In this document: positions 9,039 through 17,272 of the stretch, piece by piece
How the letters are laid out: each line of letters starts with the position of its first letter
Numbering within the stretch: the stretch's first letter is position 1
Source of the DNA: Streptomyces chumphonensis
GTDB taxonomy: Bacteria > Actinomycetota > Actinomycetes > Streptomycetales > Streptomycetaceae
Reading direction: 5' to 3'
Assembly: GCF_014779715.1 (NCBI RefSeq)
Contig: NZ_JACXYU010000002.1
Span: 434,001 to 498,000 of the forward strand
DNA: 64,000 nt
Translations under genes and position numbers: made by a program
Notes under the pieces: model-generated
Seen by the model: only the letters and a program-made list of their open reading frames with translations
What the model was told of the DNA's origin: nothing
The model's database searches: none

Positions 9039-9656
9039 TCAGGCCCCCGTTCCAGCGGTCTGGGACTCCTCGCGCGCCGCGGCGAGGCGGACGGCGTCGA
9101 GGATCTTCTCGTAGCCGGTGCAGCGGCACAGGTTGCCGGAGAGCGCTTCGCGGATGTCCGCGTCGCTCGGCTGCGGGTTGCGCTCGATCAGCTCGTCGGC
9201 CGCGACGAGCAGGCCCGGCGTGCAGAAGCCGCACTGGACGGCTCCGGCGTCGATGAACGCCTGCTGCACGGTGGACAGTTCGGCGCCCGCACCGCTCACG
9301 GCGCCGTCGTCCGCGCGCTCGGCCCGCTCGGGGTCCGCCTCCCACTGCCGGGCGGCGTTGAGGTCGGTGCCCCCGCACGCTCCGCCGGCGCAGCCGGCCG
9401 CGCGGTCCTTGGCGAAGTTTGCCAGGCCCTCGACGGTGACGACCTCGCGGCCCTCGACCTGGCCGGCCGCGACCAGGCAGGCGCAGACGGGCACGCCGTC
9501 CAGCCTGACGGTGCACGAACCGCACTCGCCCTGCTCGCAGGCGTTCTTGGAACCGGGCAGGCCCATGCGCTCGCGCAGTACGTACAGGAGGCTCTCGCCC
9601 TCCCAGACGTCGTCGGCCTCGTGCGGCCGGCCGTTGACTCGGAAGTTCACGCGCAC
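9039..9656 (-). CDS. Xanthine dehydrogenase, 2Fe-2S small subunit
   Basis: The 205-aa protein carries two iron-sulfur modules. The N-terminal plant-ferredoxin-like module has CEQGECGSC plus a later Cys (VPVCACL). The C-terminal four-helix [2Fe-2S] module has QCGFCTPG and NLCRCTGYE. The two are joined by a roughly 45-residue linker that includes CAGGACGG, a small Cys/Gly-rich insertion. The GTG start at 9656 overlaps the end of the FAD-subunit gene by 10 bp, so the two are translationally coupled. It passes electrons from the Mo site to FAD. Confidence 0.92.
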   Translation of the reverse strand: MRVNFRVNGRPHEADDVWEGESLLYVLRERMGLPGSKNACEQGECGSCTVRLDGVPVCACLVAAGQVEGREVVTVEGLANFAKDRAAGCAGGACGGTDLNAARQWEADPERAERADDGAVSGAGAELSTVQQAFIDAGAVQCGFCTPGLLVAADELIERNPQPSDADIREALSGNLCRCTGYEKILDAVRLAAAREESQTAGTGA

Positions 9657-10555
9657 GGTGCGCCTCCTTCGGTGGTGCGGGTGCCGAGGCCCCCGGTGCG
9701 GTACGCGTCCCAGGTCCAGCCCAGGGTGCGGCGGGCCATGATCCCGACGGCGTGGCGGCGGTACCGGGCACTGCCGCGCACGTCGTCGATCGGGTTGCAG
9801 GCGCCGGAGGCCAGTTCGGCGAACTGGCGGGCGATGGAGGGCGTGATGGTCTTGCCGCTCTCCCAGAAGCCGCCGTCGGTCAGGGCCGCGCTGAGGAACT
9901 CCTCGGCGGCGGTGGCGCGCAGCGGCGTGGGGGCGGCGGAACCGATGCCGGTCCTCACGGTGCGCGTCTCCGGGTGGAGTGCGATGCCGAAGGCGCACAC
10001 GGCGATGACCATGGCGTTGCGGGTGCCGACCTTGGAGAACTGCTGCGGCCCGGTGGCCTTCTTGATGTGGACGGTCTTGATGAGTTCGTCGGCGGCCAGC
10101 GCGTTGCGCTTCACGCCGGTGAAGAACTCCTCCACCGGGATGAAGCGGGTGCCGCGGACGGACTCGACCTCCACCTCGGTGCCCGCCGACAGCAGCGCGG
10201 GGTGGGAGTCGCCGGCCGGGGAGGCGGCGCCCAGGTTGCCGCCGACGCTGCCGCGGTTGCGGATCTGCGGCGAGCCGACGGTGTGACCGGCGAGCGCCAG
10301 CCCGGGCAGCTCGGTCCGCAGGTGGTCGATGATCCGGCTGTAGGGAACCGAGGCGCCCAGGCGGACGTTCTCCTCTCCGACCTCCCACTCGTGGAGTTCG
10401 GTGACGCGGTTCAGGTCCAGCAGGTACTCGGGTCGACGGTGGTCGAAGTTGAGTTCGACCATCACGTCGGTGCCGCCCGCGATGGGCACGGCCGTGGGGT
10501 GCTCGGCCTTCGCGGCGAGCGCCTCCTCCCAGCCGGCGGGGCGCAGGAAGTCCAT
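9647..10555 (-). CDS. Xanthine dehydrogenase, FAD-binding subunit
   Basis: This 302-aa protein is of the CoxM/XdhA FAD-binding type. FAD-contacting motifs are AVPIAGGTDVM near residues 23-33 and RNRGSVGGNLGAASPAGDSHPALL, followed by the CODH flavoprotein C-terminal domain. It is the first gene of the xdh operon, transcribed away from the PucR-type regulator, with a 265-bp divergent intergenic region. It hands electrons from the 2Fe-2S clusters to NAD+. Confidence 0.92.
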   Translation of the reverse strand: MDFLRPAGWEEALAAKAEHPTAVPIAGGTDVMVELNFDHRRPEYLLDLNRVTELHEWEVGEENVRLGASVPYSRIIDHLRTELPGLALAGHTVGSPQIRNRGSVGGNLGAASPAGDSHPALLSAGTEVEVESVRGTRFIPVEEFFTGVKRNALAADELIKTVHIKKATGPQQFSKVGTRNAMVIAVCAFGIALHPETRTVRTGIGSAAPTPLRATAAEEFLSAALTDGGFWESGKTITPSIARQFAELASGACNPIDDVRGSARYRRHAVGIMARRTLGWTWDAYRTGGLGTRTTEGGAPCA

Positions 10556-10639
10556 GAAAACTCTCTTCTCGGTCTTCTCGGATCGCGACTACATGAGGTG
10601 AGGGGGGCCTGGCCAAAGAGGCGCCCTTGCCCCGTGAGC

Positions 10640-10657
10640 GTTCATCTGTCGTTCATC
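10640..10657. promoter_or_regulatory. Direct repeat GTTCATC with 11-bp period between xdh and PucR gene
   Basis: GTTCATC occurs at 10640-10646 and again at 10651-10657, one helical turn apart, in the divergent region between the xdh operon and the PucR-type regulator. Same-face direct repeats are a common operator form. No factor is assigned. Confidence 0.35.
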
Positions 10658-10820
10658 AGGTGTGACCCAGTAGACAGGCGTCGAATCGCGCCGGTGCAGT
10701 CACCGAAGGCATGAAGCGATTAGCCGGTGACCCGTCCGGTCTTGTAGATTCGAACGAATGACGGGTACCTCTCCGTGAGGCCGGGCTCGTCCGATCACAG
10801 AAGCAACACACGACGGAACG

Positions 10821-12527
10821 GTGAGCGACGACATGCGGCTGCGTGCACTGCTGGAGACGGCTTCGCTCGGGTTGCGCCTCCTCGGTGGCGAGCAGGAGCT
10901 CGACCGTCAGGTGCGCGGCGTCATGACGACGGACCTCCGCGACCCCAGTCGGTACCTCTCCGGCGGAGAACTGGTGCTCACGGGGCTGGCGTGGCGCCGT
11001 GACGCCGACGACTCGGACGGCTTCGTGCGGATCCTCGCCGCCGCCGGCGTGGCCGGACTCGCGGCGGGCGAGGCGGAGATGGGTCAGGTTCCGGACGACC
11101 TGGTGGCCGCCTGCGCCCGGCACCGGCTGCCGCTGTTCGCGGTCGACGAGGACGTCGCGTTCGCGACCATCACCGAACACGTGGTGCGCCAGGTCTCCGG
11201 GGAACGCGCCGGGGACCTGGCCGCGGTCGTCGAAAGACACCGACGCCTCATGACGCCCGGCCCCGGCGGCGCGGGGCCCGATGTCGTGCTCGACCTGCTC
11301 GGCTCCGACCTCGACCTGCGCGCCTGGGTGCTGACGCCCACGGGGCGGCAGATCGCGGGCGCCGGGCCCGGTTCGCAGACCCCCGAACTCCCCGCCGCCG
11401 TCCGCGCCCAGCTCGCGGGGGAACACCTCGCGGCGCTGCGCGGCGGGCGCCGCGGCCCCTACCGCACCTCCTTCGAGGGGACGACGTACTCGCTCTTCCC
11501 CGTCCGCAGCGACGGCCGGGACCTGCGCGCGACCGTGCTCTCGGACTGGCTGCTCGCCGTGGAGGCCGACGCCGGCGACTGGCCGGGGCAGCGGCTGGAC
11601 CTGCTCCAGGGCGTCACCCAGCTCATCGCGGTCGAACGGGACCGGCGCGACGCGGCCCGCACCGTCCGGCGCCGCCTCGCCCAGGACGTGCTGGAGCTGG
11701 TCCAGGGCGGCGCGCCGCCCGGTGAGATCGCCGCGCGGCTGCGGGTGGCGGCCCCCGTCCTGCTGCCCGGTCTCGGCACGGCGCCGCGCTGGCAGGTCGT
11801 GGTGGCCTCGGTGGAGTGGTCCGGCGCGGGGATTCCCGGCGGCCCGGTGGCCCAGTCGCTGCTGGAGGAGGCGCTCGTGGACCCGGGCGTCCCCGGTCCC
11901 GACCCGGCCGACCGGATCGCCGTCGCCCACACGGGCGAGGAGGCGGTGGCCCTCGTTCCGCTCTCCACCGACGACCCGTCCTCCGGCGGGGCGGCCGGGG
12001 AGCGCGCCCCGGACCCCGGCGCGGGCTCGCCCGGGCTGCACGCCCACGCCATGCTGGCCTCGGTCCGCGAGCCGCTGGAGCGCGGCCTGGCCGACGACGG
12101 GCGGCTCACCCTCGGGGTCAGCGCGGCCGTGACCTCCGCCGAGGGCCTGCGCGGCGCGCTGGAGGAGGCCCGGCACGCACGCCGGGTGGCGGCCGCCCGC
12201 CCCGGACGGGTCTGCGCCGCCGGGCACGAGGAGCTCGCCTCCCACGTCCTCCTGCTGCCCTTCGTCCCCGACGACGTCCGGCGCGCCTTCACCGCACGGC
12301 TGTTGGACCCGCTGCGCGACTACGACCGGCGGCACCGCGCGGAACTGATCGACACGCTGGAGGCGTTCCTGGAGTCGGACGGCTCCTGGACCCGCTGCGC
12401 CTCGCGGCTCCACCTGCACGTGAACACCCTCCGCTACCGGATCGGCCGGATCGAGCAGCTCACCGGCCGGGACCTGTCGCGGCTGGAGGACAAGCTCGAC
12501 TTCTTCCTGGCCCTGCGCATCAGCTGA
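10821..12527 (+). CDS. PucR-family transcriptional regulator
   Basis: The 568-aa protein has an N-terminal PucR (purine catabolism) domain, about residues 6-120 (LGLRLLGGEQELDRQVRGV... LSGGELVLTG). A central GGDEF-like/CdaR middle region follows, and a C-terminal PucR helix-turn-helix at about 510-565 with the hallmark LHLHVNTLRYRIGRIEQLTG. Family members control purine/allantoin catabolism or related amine and sugar-acid pathways. The divergent position beside xdhABC makes that operon the likely target. The GTG at 10821 is used; an ATG 12 bp downstream is an alternative. Confidence 0.9.
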   Translation: MSDDMRLRALLETASLGLRLLGGEQELDRQVRGVMTTDLRDPSRYLSGGELVLTGLAWRRDADDSDGFVRILAAAGVAGLAAGEAEMGQVPDDLVAACARHRLPLFAVDEDVAFATITEHVVRQVSGERAGDLAAVVERHRRLMTPGPGGAGPDVVLDLLGSDLDLRAWVLTPTGRQIAGAGPGSQTPELPAAVRAQLAGEHLAALRGGRRGPYRTSFEGTTYSLFPVRSDGRDLRATVLSDWLLAVEADAGDWPGQRLDLLQGVTQLIAVERDRRDAARTVRRRLAQDVLELVQGGAPPGEIAARLRVAAPVLLPGLGTAPRWQVVVASVEWSGAGIPGGPVAQSLLEEALVDPGVPGPDPADRIAVAHTGEEAVALVPLSTDDPSSGGAAGERAPDPGAGSPGLHAHAMLASVREPLERGLADDGRLTLGVSAAVTSAEGLRGALEEARHARRVAAARPGRVCAAGHEELASHVLLLPFVPDDVRRAFTARLLDPLRDYDRRHRAELIDTLEAFLESDGSWTRCASRLHLHVNTLRYRIGRIEQLTGRDLSRLEDKLDFFLALRIS

Positions 12528-12563
12528 CGCGCGGCCGCCCGCGCCCGGCCCGGTCGGCGCCGG

Positions 12564-14324
12564 TCAGGGGCGGCGGTCCAGGATGCGGGTCAGCTCCCCC
12601 GGCCGCCGCGTCAGCTCGCGCCAGGTGCCCGTCTCGGTGACCCGGCCGCCGGAGAGCACGGCGACGCGGTCGGCCCGCCGGATGGTCGCGGGCCGGTGGG
12701 CGATGACCACCGTCACCCGTGCGGCCGCGTCCGGGGCCAGCGCCTCGGCCAGCCGGGCCTCGCTCGCGGTGTCGAGCTGGGCCGTGGACTCGTCCAGCAC
12801 GAGCACCCGGGGCCGCACGAGCAGCGCGCGGGCCAGGGCGACGCGGGCCCGCTGACCGCCCGACAGGGTCGTCCCCCGCTCCCCGACCCGCCCGGCCAGA
12901 CCGTCCGGCAGCCCGGCGGCGATCTCGTCCACGCCGCACAGGGCGGCGACGCGCGCGACCTCGGCGTCACTCGCCTCCGGAGCGGCGAGCCGGAGGTTGT
13001 CGGCAAGGGTGCCGTGGAAGAGGGGGGCGTCCTGGCCCACGACGGCGACCGCGCGCCGCAGGTCGGCGTCGGTCAGCGACCGCAGGTCCACCGCCGCTCC
13101 CCGCTCCGGCACGAGCGCGACGCTCCCGGCCTCGGGGTCCCAGAAGCGGGCCAGCAGATGGGCGCAGGTGGACTTGCCCGCACCCGAGACGCCCACCAGG
13201 GCGAGCGTCCGGCCGGGCGGCACCGTGAGGTCGAGCCCGTCCAGCACCGGCGGCCCGCCGTAGCCGAACCGCACCCCGCTCAGCCGCAGGGCCAGCGGAC
13301 CGGGCGGCAGGGGCACCGGCGCGGCGGGGGGCGGGGCGGGCGCCGGCGCGTGGACGGCGGCCCGCACCCGGGCGGCGGCCGGGCGCAGGGCGGCGGCACG
13401 GGCCAGGGCCTGCGCGGACTCCGCCACCGGGGCCAGCACCGCGAGGGCCAGGGCGAGGGCGGCCGGGGCCCAGGGACCCGCCAGCCGTCCGTCGGTCACG
13501 GCCTGCGCCGTGACCGCGACCACGGCGAGCACGGCGCCGACCACGACGGCCTCCCGCAGCGCCGAGGCGGCGGCCTCCCACCCGGCCTCGGCGCGCTGGG
13601 CCCGGCCCAGCTCGGCGCCCCGCTCGGCGAGCAGGGCACGGCGCCGGCGCAGGGCGCCGAAGGCGAGCAGTTCGGGCAGCCCGTCGACGGTGTCGACGGT
13701 GTCGGCCGAGAGCCGGGCCGCCGCGGCCCGGGTGCGGGCGCCCCGGGCGGCCCGGGCGCGGCCCTCCAGCAGGGCCGACACGAGCAGCAGCGCGGCGGCC
13801 GGGAGGACGGCGGCCAGCAGTGACGGTTCGACGAACGCCAGGGCGGTGCCTCCGGCGCCGAGGACCGCTCCGGAGGCGAGCAGCTGGGCGGTGGTGTGGG
13901 CGTAGAAGAACTCCAGGGCCTCCACGTCCGCCATGGCGGTCGCCGCCAGGTCACCGCTGCGGCGCCCGGCGATGCGGGCCGGGGCGCTGCGGGCGAGCCC
14001 GTCGAAGACGCGGACCCGCAGGGCGGCGAGCACCCGGTAGGCCAGGTCGTGGGAGAGGTCCATCTCCCGCCAGGTGGCCAGGGCCCGCACGGCGACGAGG
14101 CCGACGAGGGCCGCGACCGTGCCGGGGCCGGGTGGCTCGCGGTCGAGCAGGGCCGCGCCGACGGTGTGGGCGGCGAGCGTCACCAGCGCGGCCAGGGCGG
14201 CGTGTTCGAGGAGGGCGGCGAGGGTGGTGCGCACGGCCATGGCGCGGTGCGGGCGCAGGGCGGGCAGCAGCGCGCGTAGCGCACCGGGACGCGGGCCGGG
14301 GTGCGGGGCCTCGGTGGCGGTCAT
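12564..14324 (-). CDS. ABC half-exporter 2 of the RiPP operon (membrane + ATPase fusion)
   Basis: The 586-aa protein has an N-terminal ABC type-1 transmembrane domain (about residues 20-320) and a C-terminal ATPase with Walker A GVSGAGKST, signature LSGGQRARVALARALL and Walker B VLVLDEST. It is CydC-like in general form. Its start overlaps the stop of the preceding half-transporter by 4 bp (ATGA), so the two are probably made together and form a heterodimeric exporter. It is the last gene of the YcaO-containing RiPP operon, which suggests export of the mature peptide. The substrate is inferred from context only. Confidence 0.85.
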   Translation of the reverse strand: MTATEAPHPGPRPGALRALLPALRPHRAMAVRTTLAALLEHAALAALVTLAAHTVGAALLDREPPGPGTVAALVGLVAVRALATWREMDLSHDLAYRVLAALRVRVFDGLARSAPARIAGRRSGDLAATAMADVEALEFFYAHTTAQLLASGAVLGAGGTALAFVEPSLLAAVLPAAALLLVSALLEGRARAARGARTRAAAARLSADTVDTVDGLPELLAFGALRRRRALLAERGAELGRAQRAEAGWEAAASALREAVVVGAVLAVVAVTAQAVTDGRLAGPWAPAALALALAVLAPVAESAQALARAAALRPAAARVRAAVHAPAPAPPPAAPVPLPPGPLALRLSGVRFGYGGPPVLDGLDLTVPPGRTLALVGVSGAGKSTCAHLLARFWDPEAGSVALVPERGAAVDLRSLTDADLRRAVAVVGQDAPLFHGTLADNLRLAAPEASDAEVARVAALCGVDEIAAGLPDGLAGRVGERGTTLSGGQRARVALARALLVRPRVLVLDESTAQLDTASEARLAEALAPDAAARVTVVIAHRPATIRRADRVAVLSGGRVTETGTWRELTRRPGELTRILDRRP

Positions 14325-16060
14325 GCGGCGAGTCCGTTCCCCTCGGTGTGCCCGGCGGCGACGAGCCCGGCGTAGACCGGGGACTCGGCCAGCAGGGTGG
14401 TGTGGTCACCGGTCGCCTCCACGCGGCCCCCGGCCAGGACGACGATGTGGTCGGCGTGCCGCACGGAGGCGAGCCGGTGGGCGATGACCAGGCAGGTGCG
14501 GCCCCGGGCTGCGTCCGCCAGCTCGCGCAGGACGTGGGCCTCGCGGCGCTCGTCGACGGCGCTGGTGGCCTCGTCCAGGACGAGGACGGGCGCGTCCGCG
14601 AGCAGGGCGCGGGCCAGGGCGAGGCGCTGCCGCTGGCCGCCGGAGAGGTTGGCGCCGCGCTCCCCGACCACGGTGGCGTACCCGTCGGGCAGCGCGGCGA
14701 TCTCGTCGTGGATGCCCGCGGTGCGGGCGGCGGCCCGCAGCGCCGCGTCGTCCGCGTCCGGGGCGGCGAGGCGGAGGTTGTCGGCCACGGTGGCGTGGAA
14801 GAGGTAGGTGTCCTGGGAGACGACCGCGACGCCCCGGCGCAGCGCCGCGAGCGTGTACCGCCCGACGTCCGTTCCGTCGAGCAGGACGCGCCCCTGGTCC
14901 GGTGCGTGCTGCCGCAGCAGCAGGGCGAGCAGCGTCGACTTGCCCGCGCCCGACGGCCCCACGACGGCCGTCGTACGCCCGGCCCGGGCGGTGAAGGTGA
15001 CGTCGTGCAGGGCCGGGCGGAGCGCGCCGGGGTAGCGGAAGCCCACGTGCTCGAAGCGGACGGCGGGCGGCCGCGCCCAGCGGGCGTCCCGCGTGCCCCC
15101 GTCGGAGGTGCGGGGGCGTGCGGTGCGCAGGGCGGCGATGCCGTCGGCGGCCGAGGCGCCCAGGTAGCCGGCGTGCCACTCGCGCGCCAGGTCGCGCACG
15201 GGCCGGAAGCACTCGGAGATCAGGAGCAGCAGCAGGTAGGTGCCGGTGGCGGTCGTGGCGCCGGTCGCCGCCGACCAGCAGGCCAGCAACGCGGCGGCGA
15301 CCGTGCCGCCCTGGACGGCCAGGTCGGTGAGTCCGGTGTCCACCAGCGACACGCGCAGCTTGGCGACCGTGGCCCGGTGCAGGGCCGCCGAGCGGCGCTC
15401 CAGCCGCGCGCGGGTCCGGCCGACGGCCCCGGCGGCGCGCAGGGTCGGCATGCCCTGCAGCGCCTCCAGGTAGTCCGCGCCCAACTCCTCGTAGGTGTCC
15501 CAGTGTTCGCCGCCGCGCCGGGCGAGCAGCCGGTCCCAGGCGCGCGGCCCGAGCAGGGCGAGCAGCAGCGCCGGGAGGAGGGCGAGCAGCACGGCGGGCC
15601 GGATCAGTCCGACGGCGGCCAGCAGCAGCGGCGGGGTGGCGCAGGTGATCAGGAGCTGCGGCAGGTAGCGGGAGACGTAGGCGTCCACGCCCTCGACCCC
15701 GTCGACCAGCGTGGTGCGCACCGCCCCGGCGCGCGCGCCCTCGAGGTGGGCCGGACCGAGCTCGCCGAGCCGGTCCACGAGGGCGTCCCGCAACCGGACG
15801 CGGACGAGCGCCCCGGCACGGGCGGCGGTGCGTCGCTGCCGCCAGCCGAGCCAGGAGCGCAGCACGACGACGAGGGCGACGGAGCCCAGCAGCCATGGAA
15901 GCGGGCCGGTCTCGCCCCGGGCGACGGCGGCCAGGGCGAGCGCGAGCAGCCCGGCCTGGGCCAGGTGGGTGAGGGCGACGGCGCCGAGCAGTGCGGTGGC
16001 GGCGAGCAGGGGGCGCGGCGCGGTGCGCGCGGCGGCCCGCAGCTCGGGGTGGATCAGCAT
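14321..16060 (-). CDS. ABC half-exporter 1 of the RiPP operon (membrane + ATPase fusion)
   Basis: This 579-aa protein starts at MLIHPELRAA. It has a six-helix type-1 exporter domain, then an ATPase with Walker A GPSGAGKST, signature LSGGQRQRLALARAL and Walker B VLVLDEAT. It is CydD-like in appearance but is encoded within a RiPP operon and away from any cydAB genes, so peptide export is more likely than thiol export. Its start lies 7 bp inside the preceding SagB-like gene, and its stop overlaps the partner half-transporter. Confidence 0.85.
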   Translation of the reverse strand: MLIHPELRAAARTAPRPLLAATALLGAVALTHLAQAGLLALALAAVARGETGPLPWLLGSVALVVVLRSWLGWRQRRTAARAGALVRVRLRDALVDRLGELGPAHLEGARAGAVRTTLVDGVEGVDAYVSRYLPQLLITCATPPLLLAAVGLIRPAVLLALLPALLLALLGPRAWDRLLARRGGEHWDTYEELGADYLEALQGMPTLRAAGAVGRTRARLERRSAALHRATVAKLRVSLVDTGLTDLAVQGGTVAAALLACWSAATGATTATGTYLLLLLISECFRPVRDLAREWHAGYLGASAADGIAALRTARPRTSDGGTRDARWARPPAVRFEHVGFRYPGALRPALHDVTFTARAGRTTAVVGPSGAGKSTLLALLLRQHAPDQGRVLLDGTDVGRYTLAALRRGVAVVSQDTYLFHATVADNLRLAAPDADDAALRAAARTAGIHDEIAALPDGYATVVGERGANLSGGQRQRLALARALLADAPVLVLDEATSAVDERREAHVLRELADAARGRTCLVIAHRLASVRHADHIVVLAGGRVEATGDHTTLLAESPVYAGLVAAGHTEGNGLAA

Positions 16061-17262
16061 GGGTGCGGCTCCTGCGGTGGTGGGGTTCCGGTCGGCCCGG
16101 GAGCGGCACGGGCCCCGGAGGCGTCGGGGGCGGGGGGCGGGCCGTCGGCTCCGAGGGCGAGCCCGTGCACGACCCAGTCGCGGCCGGGCGGCTCGCCCAG
16201 GGCGGCCCCGAGGTCGGCGCGCTGCCAGGCGCCCACCGGGCGGGCACCCAGGTCGTGGCGGTCGGCGACGGCCTGGGCGAGCCCGACGGCGTGGCCCGCG
16301 CACAGGTGGGCGCGGCGGATGTGGGCCGCGTCGGCGTCGTCCGGGCAGCCGTAGCCGAGGAGGACGGCGCCGCTCCGGGCGATCCAGCCCTGTCCGGCCG
16401 CCCAGGCGGCCAGCGTCGGGCGGGCCTCGCCGGAGGCCAGGCGGCGCAGCCCCCCGCCGGGGTCGAGGGCGAACAGCCCGGGTGCGCTCCCGCCCAGGGC
16501 GGCGCACCAGCCGAGGACGCCGGCCCCCGCCGTCTCGGCGACGGCCAGGACGGCGGCCAGCGCGGCGGCGTCCGGCGCGCCGGTGAGCGGCGGCGGCGCG
16601 CTGCGCCGGGCGAGCAGCCGCCCGGACTCGGGTGCCGGGCGGGGATGGGCGGCGGCCGGTCCGCTCCCGGGCGGCGGCAGGTGGACCGTGGCGAGCGGTT
16701 CGGCTCTCGCTCCGTCGAGGTCCAGGGCGGGGGCGGGGGCGCCGAGCGCCCCGGCGGCGAGCCACAGGGCGGCCACGGCGTGACCGGTGTCCAGCAGCGC
16801 GAGCGGCCAGGCGCGGTGGCCGTAGTGGGACCGCGTCCGGGCGAGCGTCACGCTGAGCTCGGCCCGGACCCCGGGCGGTACCGGGCCGGGTGCGGCACCG
16901 AGCCGGTGGACGCGGTCGGCCAGCGGGTCGTAGCCGTAGCGGCCGGGTGGCAGGGGCGCCGCGGTGCCCACCGTCAGGCGGACGTCGACCGGGTGCAGTC
17001 CCCCGGCGGAGGAGGCGGGGCGCAGTCGTCCGCCCGCGTCCCGGGCGGCGAGGGAGAGCCGCAGCAGGGGGCCGAGGTCCACCTCGCCGGGGCGGGCGGC
17101 GGGCACCGGGCGCGCGGGGCCGGGCCAGGCGGGCACGGGCGGGCCCGGCGGTGTGTCCGGGCCGGGGGTCTCGGCGCCGCGCGCCCGGGCGAGGACGGCG
17201 GGCAGGTCGGCGTCGGCGCCCGGGTCGGCACCGGTGGGGACGTCACACGGGGGACGGGTCAT
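16054..17262 (-). CDS. SagB/nitroreductase-like FMN dehydrogenase of the RiPP operon
   Basis: The 402-aa protein looks like the SagB-type dehydrogenase family (nitroreductase fold). The segment RPASSAGGLHPVDVRL matches the SagB flavin-binding pattern PSAGGxHPxE, and the C-terminal part GQAQA-like HLCAGHAVGLAQAVAD and VHGLALG matches the second nitroreductase half. In azol(in)e RiPPs such enzymes oxidise azolines to azoles. Because the precursor here has only Ser residues and no Cys or Thr, the substrate step is uncertain. The protein has low-complexity proline-rich ends and may be partly degenerate. Its start is 10 bp after the YcaO stop. Confidence 0.7.
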   Translation of the reverse strand: MTRPPCDVPTGADPGADADLPAVLARARGAETPGPDTPPGPPVPAWPGPARPVPAARPGEVDLGPLLRLSLAARDAGGRLRPASSAGGLHPVDVRLTVGTAAPLPPGRYGYDPLADRVHRLGAAPGPVPPGVRAELSVTLARTRSHYGHRAWPLALLDTGHAVAALWLAAGALGAPAPALDLDGARAEPLATVHLPPPGSGPAAAHPRPAPESGRLLARRSAPPPLTGAPDAAALAAVLAVAETAGAGVLGWCAALGGSAPGLFALDPGGGLRRLASGEARPTLAAWAAGQGWIARSGAVLLGYGCPDDADAAHIRRAHLCAGHAVGLAQAVADRHDLGARPVGAWQRADLGAALGEPPGRDWVVHGLALGADGPPPAPDASGARAAPGPTGTPPPQEPHPC

Positions 17263-17272
17263 GGCGGCGGGC

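Noticed and set aside
6658..9114. An 818-codon open frame opposite the xanthine dehydrogenase large subunit
   Set aside because: It is antisense to a gene with all family motifs and shows no domain of its own.
12564..16060. CydDC thiol exporters of cytochrome bd assembly
   Set aside because: No cydAB genes are adjacent and the pair is coupled to the YcaO/SagB genes, so RiPP export is more likely.
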